Below are positions 1 through 6,713 of a stretch of 64,000 nucleotides of DNA, piece by piece. The notes under the pieces are model-generated. The model searched no databases. It saw only the letters and a program-made list of their open reading frames with translations, and was not told the DNA's origin. Origin of the DNA: Arenibacter sp. P308M17 (GTDB lineage Bacteria > Bacteroidota > Bacteroidia > Flavobacteriales > Flavobacteriaceae); assembly GCF_003426735.1 (NCBI RefSeq), contig NZ_QVON01000002.1:558001-622000 (forward strand). Reading direction: 5' to 3'. Within the stretch, counting starts at the first letter, position 1; each line of letters opens with the position of its first letter. The position numbers and the translations under genes are program-made.

Positions 1-1
1 T

Positions 2-709
2 ATGTTCGGGGTCTTTCTCCACTACGGTCACAATGGTTTCTGCATCCACAAACCTGCACAAATCGTCTATATGGCCGTGGGTGTCGTCCCCTATTATGCC
101 ATCCCCCACCCAGATGGTATTGGTGATCCCCAGATATTCCTTAAAAATAGCTTCGTAATCCTTCTTGGTAAAGCCGGCATTCCTCACCTGTACCGTTGGG
201 TGCAAGAGACACTCCTCCGATGTAATCATGGTTCCCTTGCCGTTCACTTCAAGTGCCCCGCCTTCCAGAACCACGGGCTTGCCCTGGTATACCACCTGTG
301 TCAAAGGCAATTTCAGGACCTCCGCTACGGCCTTAGGAACCTTTCTGTCCAGTTTATGATTGGAATATTTGGCCCAACCATTAAAATTAAAGTTTAGGGC
401 TTCACTGTCCTTGCCATTTTTAACAATAATGGGTCCTGAATCCCGCATCCAACTACGGTTGGTCTTCTGAATGATAAAAGTGATTTTTTTAAGGTTCACG
501 GTGGCCGTTTCCAACATTTCCGCAACCTTTTCCCTATGTTGGGAACTGTCCACTAGCAAAAAAACCTCTTCATGGGAAGCCACCTTTTTAATGAACTCCA
601 CAAAAGCCCATTGTATGGCGCCATACTTACCTGGCCAATCGTTACCGTTATGGGGAAAACAGAGTAGAATGCCCTGTTGTTTTTCCCATTCTGCAGGAAA
701 CCTTCCCAT
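2..709 (-). CDS. aguA: agmatine deiminase, 5' 236 codons (runs off window)
   Basis: Hydrolyses agmatine to N-carbamoylputrescine and ammonia, in the cytoplasm. Reading left from ATG at 709 the frame is open to the window edge. It shows family hallmarks: an N-terminal PAEW with FPHNGNDWPGKYGAIQWAF, then WMRDSGPI around residue 80, and GDDTHGHIDDLCRFV near residue 220, which carries active-site acidic and histidine residues of the guanidine-modifying enzyme fold. The C-terminal part with the catalytic cysteine lies outside the window. The ATG directly abuts the stop of the preceding amidase gene (TAAATG), so the two are co-transcribed and probably translationally coupled. Together they convert agmatine to putrescine. 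Identity is firm; completeness cannot be judged. Confidence 0.93.
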   Translation of the reverse strand, partial: MGRFPAEWEKQQGILLCFPHNGNDWPGKYGAIQWAFVEFIKKVASHEEVFLLVDSSQHREKVAEMLETATVNLKKITFIIQKTNRSWMRDSGPIIVKNGKDSEALNFNFNGWAKYSNHKLDRKVPKAVAEVLKLPLTQVVYQGKPVVLEGGALEVNGKGTMITSEECLLHPTVQVRNAGFTKKDYEAIFKEYLGITNTIWVGDGIIGDDTHGHIDDLCRFVDAETIVTVVEKDPEH

Positions 710-1591
710 TTAGTCCAAGGCCCTTTTGGTGATGTCGGCAAAGGCATCTATACGCCGATCCCTGAAAAACGGCCAATTCTGACGTACATTTTCCTGTAGG
801 TCCAGATCCACTTCGGCTATTAGGATCTCTTCCTTATCGTGGGAAGCCTGGGCCAGGATCTCACCTTGGGGCCCCGCGATAAAGGATCTTCCCCAAAACT
901 CGATACCTGCCGTATTGGGGAGATATTGCTCCAAACCGATTCTATTGGCAGCCGCCACAAATATTCCGTTGGCTACGGCGTGACCTTTCATTACGTTCAT
1001 CCAGGCATTGTATTGTTTTTCCCCGTATTGCTCCTTCTCCTGTGGATGCCAGCCAATGGCCGTTGGGTAAAATAAAACTTCGGCCCCTTTAAGTGCCGTA
1101 AGTCTGGCCGCTTCAGGGTACCATTGGTCCCAACATATAAGGGTCCCTATATTCCCTTTTTTAGTAGGATTGTTCTTAAAGCCCAGATCCCCTGGTGTAA
1201 AATAGAACTTTTCATAGAAGTGCGGATCGTCCGGAATGTGCATTTTTCGATATAGGCCGGCTTCGGTACCATCCGTATCAATAATATAGGCACTATTGTG
1301 ATAAATACCTGCCATCCGCTTTTCAAAAAAAGGTACAATAATTACTACCCCCAGCTCCTTGGCCAAAGCACTAAACGCCTTAAAAGAGGTGCCGTACAAT
1401 GGCTCTGCCAAGGCAAAATTGTCAGTATCCTCACTTTGACAAAAATAGTGGCTACTATATAGCTCAGGGAGACAAATAACCTCTGCCCCTTCATCAGCGG
1501 CCCTTCCAACCCAGAACATGCATTTTTTAAGGTTGTTTTCGGCAACATCGTTGAGGTTCAATTGTACTACTGCAATCTTATATTTCTTCAT
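710..1591 (-). CDS. aguB: N-carbamoylputrescine amidase
   Basis: Nitrilase-superfamily enzyme that hydrolyses N-carbamoylputrescine to putrescine, CO2 and ammonia, the step after agmatine deiminase, which is encoded immediately downstream. The 293-residue length is normal. The Glu-Lys-Cys triad is visible as E43 in CLPELYSS, K116 in GLYRKMHIPDD and C153 in LICWDQWYPE. GLYRKMHIPDDPHFYEKFYF and the ICWDQWYPEAAR segment are characteristic of the carbamoylputrescine subgroup rather than generic nitrilases. The ATG at 1591 lies about 22 bases below a -7 box TACTTTTG at 1621-1614. It is the first gene of a two-gene putrescine operon. No arginine decarboxylase gene is seen in the window. Confidence 0.95.
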   Translation of the reverse strand: MKKYKIAVVQLNLNDVAENNLKKCMFWVGRAADEGAEVICLPELYSSHYFCQSEDTDNFALAEPLYGTSFKAFSALAKELGVVIIVPFFEKRMAGIYHNSAYIIDTDGTEAGLYRKMHIPDDPHFYEKFYFTPGDLGFKNNPTKKGNIGTLICWDQWYPEAARLTALKGAEVLFYPTAIGWHPQEKEQYGEKQYNAWMNVMKGHAVANGIFVAAANRIGLEQYLPNTAGIEFWGRSFIAGPQGEILAQASHDKEEILIAEVDLDLQENVRQNWPFFRDRRIDAFADITKRALD

Positions 1592-1613
1592 CTTGTTATT
1601 ATAAAAGATGTTG

Positions 1614-1621
1614 CAAAAGTA
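1614..1621 (-). promoter_or_regulatory. -7 promoter box of aguB-aguA operon
   Basis: TACTTTTG on the minus strand matches the Bacteroidota TAnnTTTG consensus and sits 22 bases before the aguB ATG. Confidence 0.65.
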
Positions 1622-1956
1622 ATATATATTATCATTATTGTCCGGTTAAAGACAAAAGACCTCTTCGTTGCAAGACTTAAGACTAAAGATCCTATTACAA
1701 CCAGCTGATTTAAAGCCTCCCTTTTTATTAGGATATATCGAATCAAAAAGCAGGATACAAAAGACGTCAATGACTTTAAATTATTTTTATTAATGGACTT
1801 ATGATGATTTGTAAAAAATTTATCGGACAACAATAATATATAATAGAATATATAGACCCATTAAGCCGGGGCCTAAATAATTTCCACGGAATAGGGCATG
1901 CGGTCCTATCTTTCGCTTATAACGATTTAAAAATGATCCCATAAGGTATGTCCAAA
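1622..1956. other. AT-rich intergenic stretch
   Basis: About 335 bases between the aguB promoter and the 3' end of the metallo-hydrolase gene. An 81-codon open frame crosses it on the minus strand but has low-complexity composition and no recognisable domain or start signal, so it is not called. Nothing else recognisable. Confidence 0.6.
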
Positions 1957-3057
1957 TTATTGCCACCATTGGGAGGTTGAAACTTCTATACCATTAATGG
2001 GGATAGGCTCCCCTATTCTTGGGGTCAATACCTCCAAATTGTGCTCTCTTGCCTTGTTGGTAACACGCTCTATAGGTTCTGTCCAAGGATGCATTGCCAA
2101 CTTAAAAGCGCCCCAGTGGATGGGTATTATCTGTTTGGCCCTTACGTCCAATCCGGCCTGGGCCGTCTGTTCGGGAAACATATGTATATCGGGCCACATC
2201 TCATTGTACTGCCCGCATTCTATCATCGCCATATCGAAAGGTCCGTACTTGTCCCCTATTTCCTTAAAATGTGGTCCGTAACCACTGTCCCCACTAAAGA
2301 AAATATTATCGGTTTCCGATTGTATTATCCAAGAACTCCACAAGGTGCCGGCCCTATCCGTCAATCCCCTTCCTGAAAAATGTTGTGCGGGAGTACATCT
2401 GAATACCAAGCCTTCATGGACCACTTCCTGCCACCAATCCAGTTCAACAATACGTTCCTTTGCCACGCCCCATTTTTGCAAGTGTACCCCAACGCCCAAG
2501 GGGGTAAAGAACATATTCACCTTGCCCTTTAACTTCTGAATGGAGCTGTAATCCAAATGATCATAATGGTCATGTGAAATTAATACGGCATCTATTCTGG
2601 GAAGTTTTTCCACGTCTATCGGAAGATTTTTGCTAAAACGATTGGAGCCCAACATGGGATGTGGTGCGGGTACCTTACCGAACATGGGGTCGATCAAAAT
2701 TGTTTTATTGTTCGTTTGCAATATAAAGGCGGAATGGCCGAACCAGATAAGACGGGTACTTCCCGTGTAATTGGCAATATCCATGGAATCCAATTTCTCC
2801 ACGGGAATATCCCTAGCGGGTTTGGTATTGGGCGGGGCGCCGAAGTAACCTGCCAGACTTTTTCCAAAATCGCGCAGCCCCATATCCAGTTTTACCTGTT
2901 CCCTATTGATGAACTTCCCATCTTTATAGTTGGGCGATTTAATATAGACCATTTTCTGCTCCACAGAGGGAGTACCTCCAAATTCGGGGCTTAGATACAC
3001 AAATAGAACGATTATTAGGATCACCAATAAAAGTCCGCTTCCAATTACTATGCTCAT
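1957..3057 (-). CDS. membrane-anchored metallo-beta-lactamase-fold hydrolase (NAPE-PLD/UlaG type)
   Basis: Metal-dependent hydrolase of the beta-lactamase superfamily, most like N-acyl-phosphatidylethanolamine phospholipase D and UlaG-type proteins; substrate unknown. An N-terminal hydrophobic helix (IGSGLLLVILIIVLFVYL) suggests an inner-membrane anchor with the enzyme outside. Metal ligands are all present: ISHDHYDHLD (HxHxDH), a His in PAQHFSGRG, Asp in FFSGDSGYG and His in IPIHWG. The longest frame starts at TTG 3078; ATG 3057 is preferred and keeps the anchor. It lies downstream of a TetR-family gene on the same strand, and the gap holds a second copy of that regulator's candidate operator, so this is probably its target gene. 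Enzyme class is sure, substrate is not. Confidence 0.85.
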   Translation of the reverse strand: MSIVIGSGLLLVILIIVLFVYLSPEFGGTPSVEQKMVYIKSPNYKDGKFINREQVKLDMGLRDFGKSLAGYFGAPPNTKPARDIPVEKLDSMDIANYTGSTRLIWFGHSAFILQTNNKTILIDPMFGKVPAPHPMLGSNRFSKNLPIDVEKLPRIDAVLISHDHYDHLDYSSIQKLKGKVNMFFTPLGVGVHLQKWGVAKERIVELDWWQEVVHEGLVFRCTPAQHFSGRGLTDRAGTLWSSWIIQSETDNIFFSGDSGYGPHFKEIGDKYGPFDMAMIECGQYNEMWPDIHMFPEQTAQAGLDVRAKQIIPIHWGAFKLAMHPWTEPIERVTNKAREHNLEVLTPRIGEPIPINGIEVSTSQWWQ

Positions 3058-3124
3058 TTGCTTTATTATTTTTTTCAATGGATAAATAGTTTTTACTGCG
3101 ATGGCGGCATTTAATGCATTTATT

Positions 3125-3150
3125 ATCGAATAAATATTCTGTTTTAATTC
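3125..3150. promoter_or_regulatory. candidate TetR operator, downstream copy
   Basis: ATCGAATAAATATTC followed by TGTTTTAAT, between the tetR stop and the hydrolase start. It repeats the site in front of tetR (3753-3780) almost base for base, with one half-site changed (CGAATA...TATTCt). Seen in sequence; function inferred. Confidence 0.55.
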
Positions 3151-3158
3151 AAAAAAAA

Positions 3159-3731
3159 CTAACTTTTAATGGCATCCCAAACCATTAGGAACATAAAGTC
3201 GATATTTTCCTGGTTCAACTCCATTTTTCCTTCCATAATCAATTTTACGGTTTCCCCCATTAAGGCTCCTATGATACCCATAAGTATATTATTGTCCACA
3301 TTCTTGAGCAAGCCTTCCCTTTTCCCCAATTCTATAAGGTCCATGGCCATTTTGCTTTTGGTCTCCTTTACGGTAAGCGGTACTTTTTCATAATAGGGCG
3401 ATTTTTTCAACTGCTCTAAAAAACTCATTTCCCTTTTGTTGTTGATACTGAAGTTGATCCAAAAAAGCCATAGTTTCTTTAGTTTGAGCTTATAGGGCAG
3501 ATCTTCCGTGATTTCCTGTTCGCTTCTCTGGGTTTCCCTTTCTATGAGCCCTATGGCAATGGAAACTATTAAATCTTCCTTATTCCTGTAATATACATAG
3601 AGCGTAGAAACGGAAAGACCCACCCGATTGGCGAGGTCCGCCATTTTTATCCCGGCAAAACCCCTTTCGAAAACAATATCCAAAGTGTTTTCTACAATCG
3701 CCCATTGTTTTGTTTCATCCTTTACCCTCAC
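3159..3731 (-). CDS. TetR/AcrR family transcriptional regulator
   Basis: Ligand-responsive repressor of 190 residues. The N-terminal helix-turn-helix is typical: an FERGFAGIKMADLANRVGLS recognition region at residues 22-41 followed by STLYVYYRNKEDLIVSIA. The C-terminal ligand/dimer domain is divergent as usual. The start is GTG at 3731; the next Met lies inside the HTH, so no shorter start works. A -7 box TATATTTG ends only 4 bases before the GTG, implying a very short leader or leaderless message. The inverted repeat CGAATAttTATTCG lies just upstream of that box, and a near-copy precedes the downstream hydrolase gene, which fits autorepression plus control of the hydrolase. Confidence 0.9.
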   Translation of the reverse strand: MRVKDETKQWAIVENTLDIVFERGFAGIKMADLANRVGLSVSTLYVYYRNKEDLIVSIAIGLIERETQRSEQEITEDLPYKLKLKKLWLFWINFSINNKREMSFLEQLKKSPYYEKVPLTVKETKSKMAMDLIELGKREGLLKNVDNNILMGIIGALMGETVKLIMEGKMELNQENIDFMFLMVWDAIKS

Positions 3732-3735
3732 GGTG

Positions 3736-3768
3736 CAAATATAGCATATTAAATCGAATAAATATTCG
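3736..3768 (-). promoter_or_regulatory. tetR promoter with overlapping palindromic operator
   Basis: -7 box TATATTTG at 3743-3736 (minus strand) and the palindrome CGAATA-n2-TATTCG at 3755-3768, which lies between the expected -33 and -7 elements. Occupancy of the palindrome would block RNA polymerase. Confidence 0.6.
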
Positions 3769-3790
3769 TTTTAATGAATTATGTTGGATG

Positions 3791-3947
3791 CTAGATTCTA
3801 GACACTAGAATTGAGATGTTAGAGCTTTCAACTTTATAACTTTCAACATTCCAACTTTGAACCTTGAACTTTGCAGCCTCCATCCCTTCCGTCTTCTCCT
3901 CCTTGGGTCGGAGAATCCACCTTCCCTTAACCAAGGGAAGGAGCTTT
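3791..3947. repeat. intergenic direct repeat, copy 1
   Basis: Starts CTAGATTCTAGACACTAG and ends in a CTTCCCTTaaccAAGGGAAG hairpin and GAGCTTT. A second copy lies at 4144-4306 in the same orientation. The last ~65 bases (from CCATCCCTTCC onward) are nearly identical; the TTCAACTTT-rich middle is more variable. Between the copies is more C/G-run, hairpin-prone sequence (3990-4110). No gene is supported in 3769-4424. Confidence 0.8.
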
Positions 3948-4143
3948 AACTCGCGTCGTTATAATTTACTTATTGAATTTTGGTCCCCACCTTTACCCCC
4001 ATCCTTGGGAGGTAAATTAAATAATTTATACCTAGGAATTATTCCCCCTCCTTGGAAGTGCCTGTGCCCCTTTTGGGCGGGAGGGTTAGGGGGAGGAGTG
4101 ACGGGGGTTTAGATGTTAGATGCGAGATATTGGAATTGAAATA

Positions 4144-4306
4144 CTAGATTCTAGACACTAGAATTGAGATGTTAGATTTAGATTTTTTCAACTTTTAAAC
4201 TTTCAACTTTTAAACTTTGAACATTGAATCTTGCAACTTCCATCCCTTCCGTCTTCTCCTCCTTGGGTCGGAGAATCCACCTTCCCTTGCCAAGGGAAGG
4301 AGCTTT
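4144..4306. repeat. intergenic direct repeat, copy 2
   Basis: Partner of 3791-3947: same CTAGATTCTAGACACTAG start, same GGGTCGGAGAATCCACC segment, same CCTTCCCTT/AAGGGAAGG stem with a shorter loop. It is followed to 4424 by further TTGAAC/TTCAAC-rich sequence, a composition also seen at 48.2-48.4 kb. Confidence 0.8.
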
Positions 4307-4424
4307 TGTTACGTTCAAACCGTTAATTGTGAACCTGCCTACTGAAGATCAATAAATCTCAATACTCTATACTATGTACTCAATACTTTGAACCTTGAAC
4401 TTTCAAACCTTGAACTTTTAACCC

Positions 4425-4874
4425 CTAAACTTCCTGAAGCTGTTTTTTGGATTGCCTATAGGTGTATTTGGGATAGATCATGCGCTTCGCAAAACGGTTT
4501 ACCGTATTGGAATTGACCATCTTTATATACACTTGCTTGGTAACGCCAAAATACTCATAGGTAGATCCGTCCATAAAGGTTATTTCCAAAAGCAGGCCTT
4601 TATGATGGTAGTCGGCTATTCCGGAATTGGTAATGGTTTCCGTATAGGCCTCCAAGTTTGCCGCTATGGTTTCAGGGGCAATGCTCACCAAAAAATGATA
4701 GCCGTCAATAATCCTTCTGCTGTTTACCTCGGCCTCTTCCCGCTTACTATCGCCTTCCTGAAATTTATCGGGGTGCCATTCCTTTACCAAATCGCGGTAA
4801 CTTTTCTTAAGTACCTTTAGATCTATTTCCCTTTCAATCCCAAATAATTTCCTGTATTCGTTTATGCGCTTCAT
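4425..4874 (-). CDS. J-domain and KTSC-domain protein
   Basis: The N-terminal half has a DnaJ-like segment: YRKLFGIEREIDLKVLKKSY, then KEWHPDKF with the HPD tripeptide that stimulates Hsp70. The C-terminal half matches a KTSC domain (GLLLEITFMDGSTYEYFGV, VNRFAKRMIYPKYTY), a short fold found in phage and bacterial proteins and often linked to nucleic-acid partners. The function of the fusion is unknown. The longest frame begins at 4922, but ATG 4874 starts the J domain cleanly and has a -7-like box TAGTTTCG at 4902-4895 about 20 bases upstream, so 4874 is used. It precedes no operon partner. Confidence 0.75.
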   Translation of the reverse strand: MKRINEYRKLFGIEREIDLKVLKKSYRDLVKEWHPDKFQEGDSKREEAEVNSRRIIDGYHFLVSIAPETIAANLEAYTETITNSGIADYHHKGLLLEITFMDGSTYEYFGVTKQVYIKMVNSNTVNRFAKRMIYPKYTYRQSKKQLQEV

Positions 4875-4941
4875 AAGAGTATTTTTACAAGCTGCGAAAC
4901 TACGTCTAATTTCCCATATCACGATGGGTATAGCGCATAAA

Positions 4942-4967
4942 AAAGCCCATCATTGCTGATGGGCTTT
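4942..4967 (-). terminator. terminator of cold-shock gene
   Basis: AAAGCCCATCA and TGATGGGCTTT form an 11-bp stem with a 4-base loop just after the csp stop; on the minus strand it is followed by a run of T. Confidence 0.85.
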
Positions 4968-4990
4968 ATCATTAAACATGGAAGTATATA

Positions 4991-5185
4991 TTATATAACT
5001 TGTACGTTTACTGCGTTTAATCCTTTGTTACCTTCTTTTAGGTCAAAAGATACTTCATCGCCTTCGCGAATTTCATCGATCAAACCTGAAATGTGTACAA
5101 AATGATCCTTTTCAACACCTTCTTCAGTGATAAAACCAAAACCTTTTGTTTCGTTGAAAAATTTTACTGTTCCTTTACTACTCAT
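4991..5185 (-). CDS. cold-shock protein (CspA family)
   Basis: Single cold-shock domain of 64 residues that binds single-stranded nucleic acid. RNP1 (KGFGFI) and RNP2 (HFVHI) are intact, with the usual GTVKFFNETKGFGFI start. It probably acts as an RNA chaperone. The leader has a -7-like CATCTTTG at about 5227-5220, giving a roughly 30-base 5' untranslated region. Monocistronic, bounded by a good terminator. The 250 bases upstream up to the DUF3037 gene hold nothing recognisable. Confidence 0.95.
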   Translation of the reverse strand: MSSKGTVKFFNETKGFGFITEEGVEKDHFVHISGLIDEIREGDEVSFDLKEGNKGLNAVNVQVI

Positions 5186-5436
5186 CGTAATGTAATTAAA
5201 TTTATTATAATATTATCCGGCAAAGATGGCGCTAATAATTTAAATAACAGCCATTTACTTCATTTATATTTAAAAAACTATGTTTTTTAAGCCCTTTTTC
5301 TGCAATTTTCATTGCATGGGTACCCTATCCAATACCCCGTAATACTTACTTCCCAAGGACTTTTTTTGAAATTAATTCCCTTTCCTTTTAATGCCTACAC
5401 AATACTACCTCGCATCCCGGGAAATTTAGTATATGC

Positions 5437-5820
5437 CTATAAAACGTATGCCTCAAATAGATTTTCCAGTTCGGTCTTGGGATCATGGCATAGGCCCGAA
5501 TGGGTTTCCGAACTCTGAATCATTGTACTTCTGGAGGCTGTTAACCATCTAAATCTATCCGGTAGATCCAATTTACCGATGGCCCCTCCATAAGGCGCTC
5601 CTTTGCACACCAAGGTCCAGGCCTTTAAATATTTGTCTATGGCATTAATATCCACTTCCTTGGAAAAACATCCCAATTTTTTGGGATCCACCAAATATTT
5701 TACTTCTAGAAACTTTTTCCGCCTCGAATACAGTATTACCCCGATATTAAAGAATTCCGCACGCTCCACTTTGGGAACAAGTCTAATAATTGCGTATTCG
5801 TATTTGTCCCTATCTTGCAT
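5437..5820 (-). CDS. DUF3037 family protein, partner of HipA-like kinase
   Basis: 127 residues matching DUF3037: YEYAIIRLVPKVERAEFFNIGVILYSR, then residues ending FRWLTASRSTMIQSSETHSG. Function not known. It overlaps the 3' end of the HipA-like kinase gene by 11 bases, and this kinase/DUF3037 pairing recurs in many bacteria, so the two probably act together. No membrane or export signal. The start ATG at 5820 lies inside the kinase frame, implying translational coupling. Confidence 0.8.
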   Translation of the reverse strand: MQDRDKYEYAIIRLVPKVERAEFFNIGVILYSRRKKFLEVKYLVDPKKLGCFSKEVDINAIDKYLKAWTLVCKGAPYGGAIGKLDLPDRFRWLTASRSTMIQSSETHSGLCHDPKTELENLFEAYVL

Positions 5821-6589
5821 TTTCAGATTCTTTAACCAAGGTATCGATCATAGCAAGTTTGGCATCCAAATATTCCTTATAGGCCGCTCTAATTTCAACG
5901 GGACTTAGATCATCCGCCTCGTCCAACAGCCATTCTTCAGGGATTAGTCCAATAATTTCCGAAATTTTATCGGTACCTAGCGCCCCTTTAATTACCAAGG
6001 CCGCCTCCTTCAGCCTGGTAGCAAATTCTAAAAGTACATGGTCTTTTATTAGGGGAAAGGTTCGCTTAAGGTGGTCTTTCCAAGTTTCCCAGTTATGGTG
6101 AAAATAAAAACTGGCCCCATTATCTATTACCCAAAGCTCCTTGTTCCAATTTAACAGATTGGTGTTTTTTGCAGTCCGATCAATATTGCTCATAATACTG
6201 TCCAACAATACAATTTTCGAGGCAGTAATGGCATCTACCTTGGAGACCAAGGGATCAAAAGTAATGGCACTGGACAAAAAATGTAAGCCAAGATTAAGAC
6301 CTACGCTAAATTTTAATAAGTCTTGGACTTCCTCGTCCGGTTCCGTCTTACTAAAGGAATCATCAAGATTCATAAACACCAGCTCAGGAACCTTTAGGCC
6401 GATGGCCCTCGCCAACTCTCCTCCCAAAAGTTCGGCTATCAACGCTTTTTTGCCTTGTCCGGCCCCCCTGAATTTTAAAACATACAAAAATCCATCATCC
6501 GCCTTTACAATTGCCGGAAGGGAACCGCCTTCCCGTAATGGCTTTATATATTGAACAACATTGACCGTCCTTATCTCAATTGGATCCAT
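5810..6589 (-). CDS. HipA-like kinase family protein
   Basis: 259-residue protein of the short HipA-like kinase group, which lacks the HipA N-terminal domain. Kinase features: YVLKF with a candidate ATP-binding lysine (K39), the catalytic-loop segment SNIDRTAKNTNLL (D137, N142/N144), and the metal-binding VIDNG (D156). Classical HipA phosphorylates a tRNA synthetase and is held by HipB; here there is no HipB, and a DUF3037 gene follows with an 11-base overlap. Whether the pair is a toxin-antitoxin system or a different phosphotransfer module cannot be told from sequence. The start has a weak -7-like TAACTTTT upstream. Confidence 0.8.
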   Translation of the reverse strand: MDPIEIRTVNVVQYIKPLREGGSLPAIVKADDGFLYVLKFRGAGQGKKALIAELLGGELARAIGLKVPELVFMNLDDSFSKTEPDEEVQDLLKFSVGLNLGLHFLSSAITFDPLVSKVDAITASKIVLLDSIMSNIDRTAKNTNLLNWNKELWVIDNGASFYFHHNWETWKDHLKRTFPLIKDHVLLEFATRLKEAALVIKGALGTDKISEIIGLIPEEWLLDEADDLSPVEIRAAYKEYLDAKLAMIDTLVKESENAR

Positions 6590-6713
6590 AACTGCTAATA
6601 TATAAAAGTTACGGAAGATTTTTCCAGGAATATAATCTACAATTACCGGACTATCCTAATTTACAAAGCCAGCAGCCCGAACAGCTTGGAACACTTTAGG
6701 TTAGGATGCACAT

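Noticed and set aside
1588-1833. 81-codon minus-strand frame upstream of the putrescine genes
   Set aside because: Overlaps the aguB promoter and start; low-complexity composition and no homology I recognise.
3864-4112. 82-codon frame in repeats
   Set aside because: Made of dispersed repeat sequence with Pro/Gly runs; not a gene.
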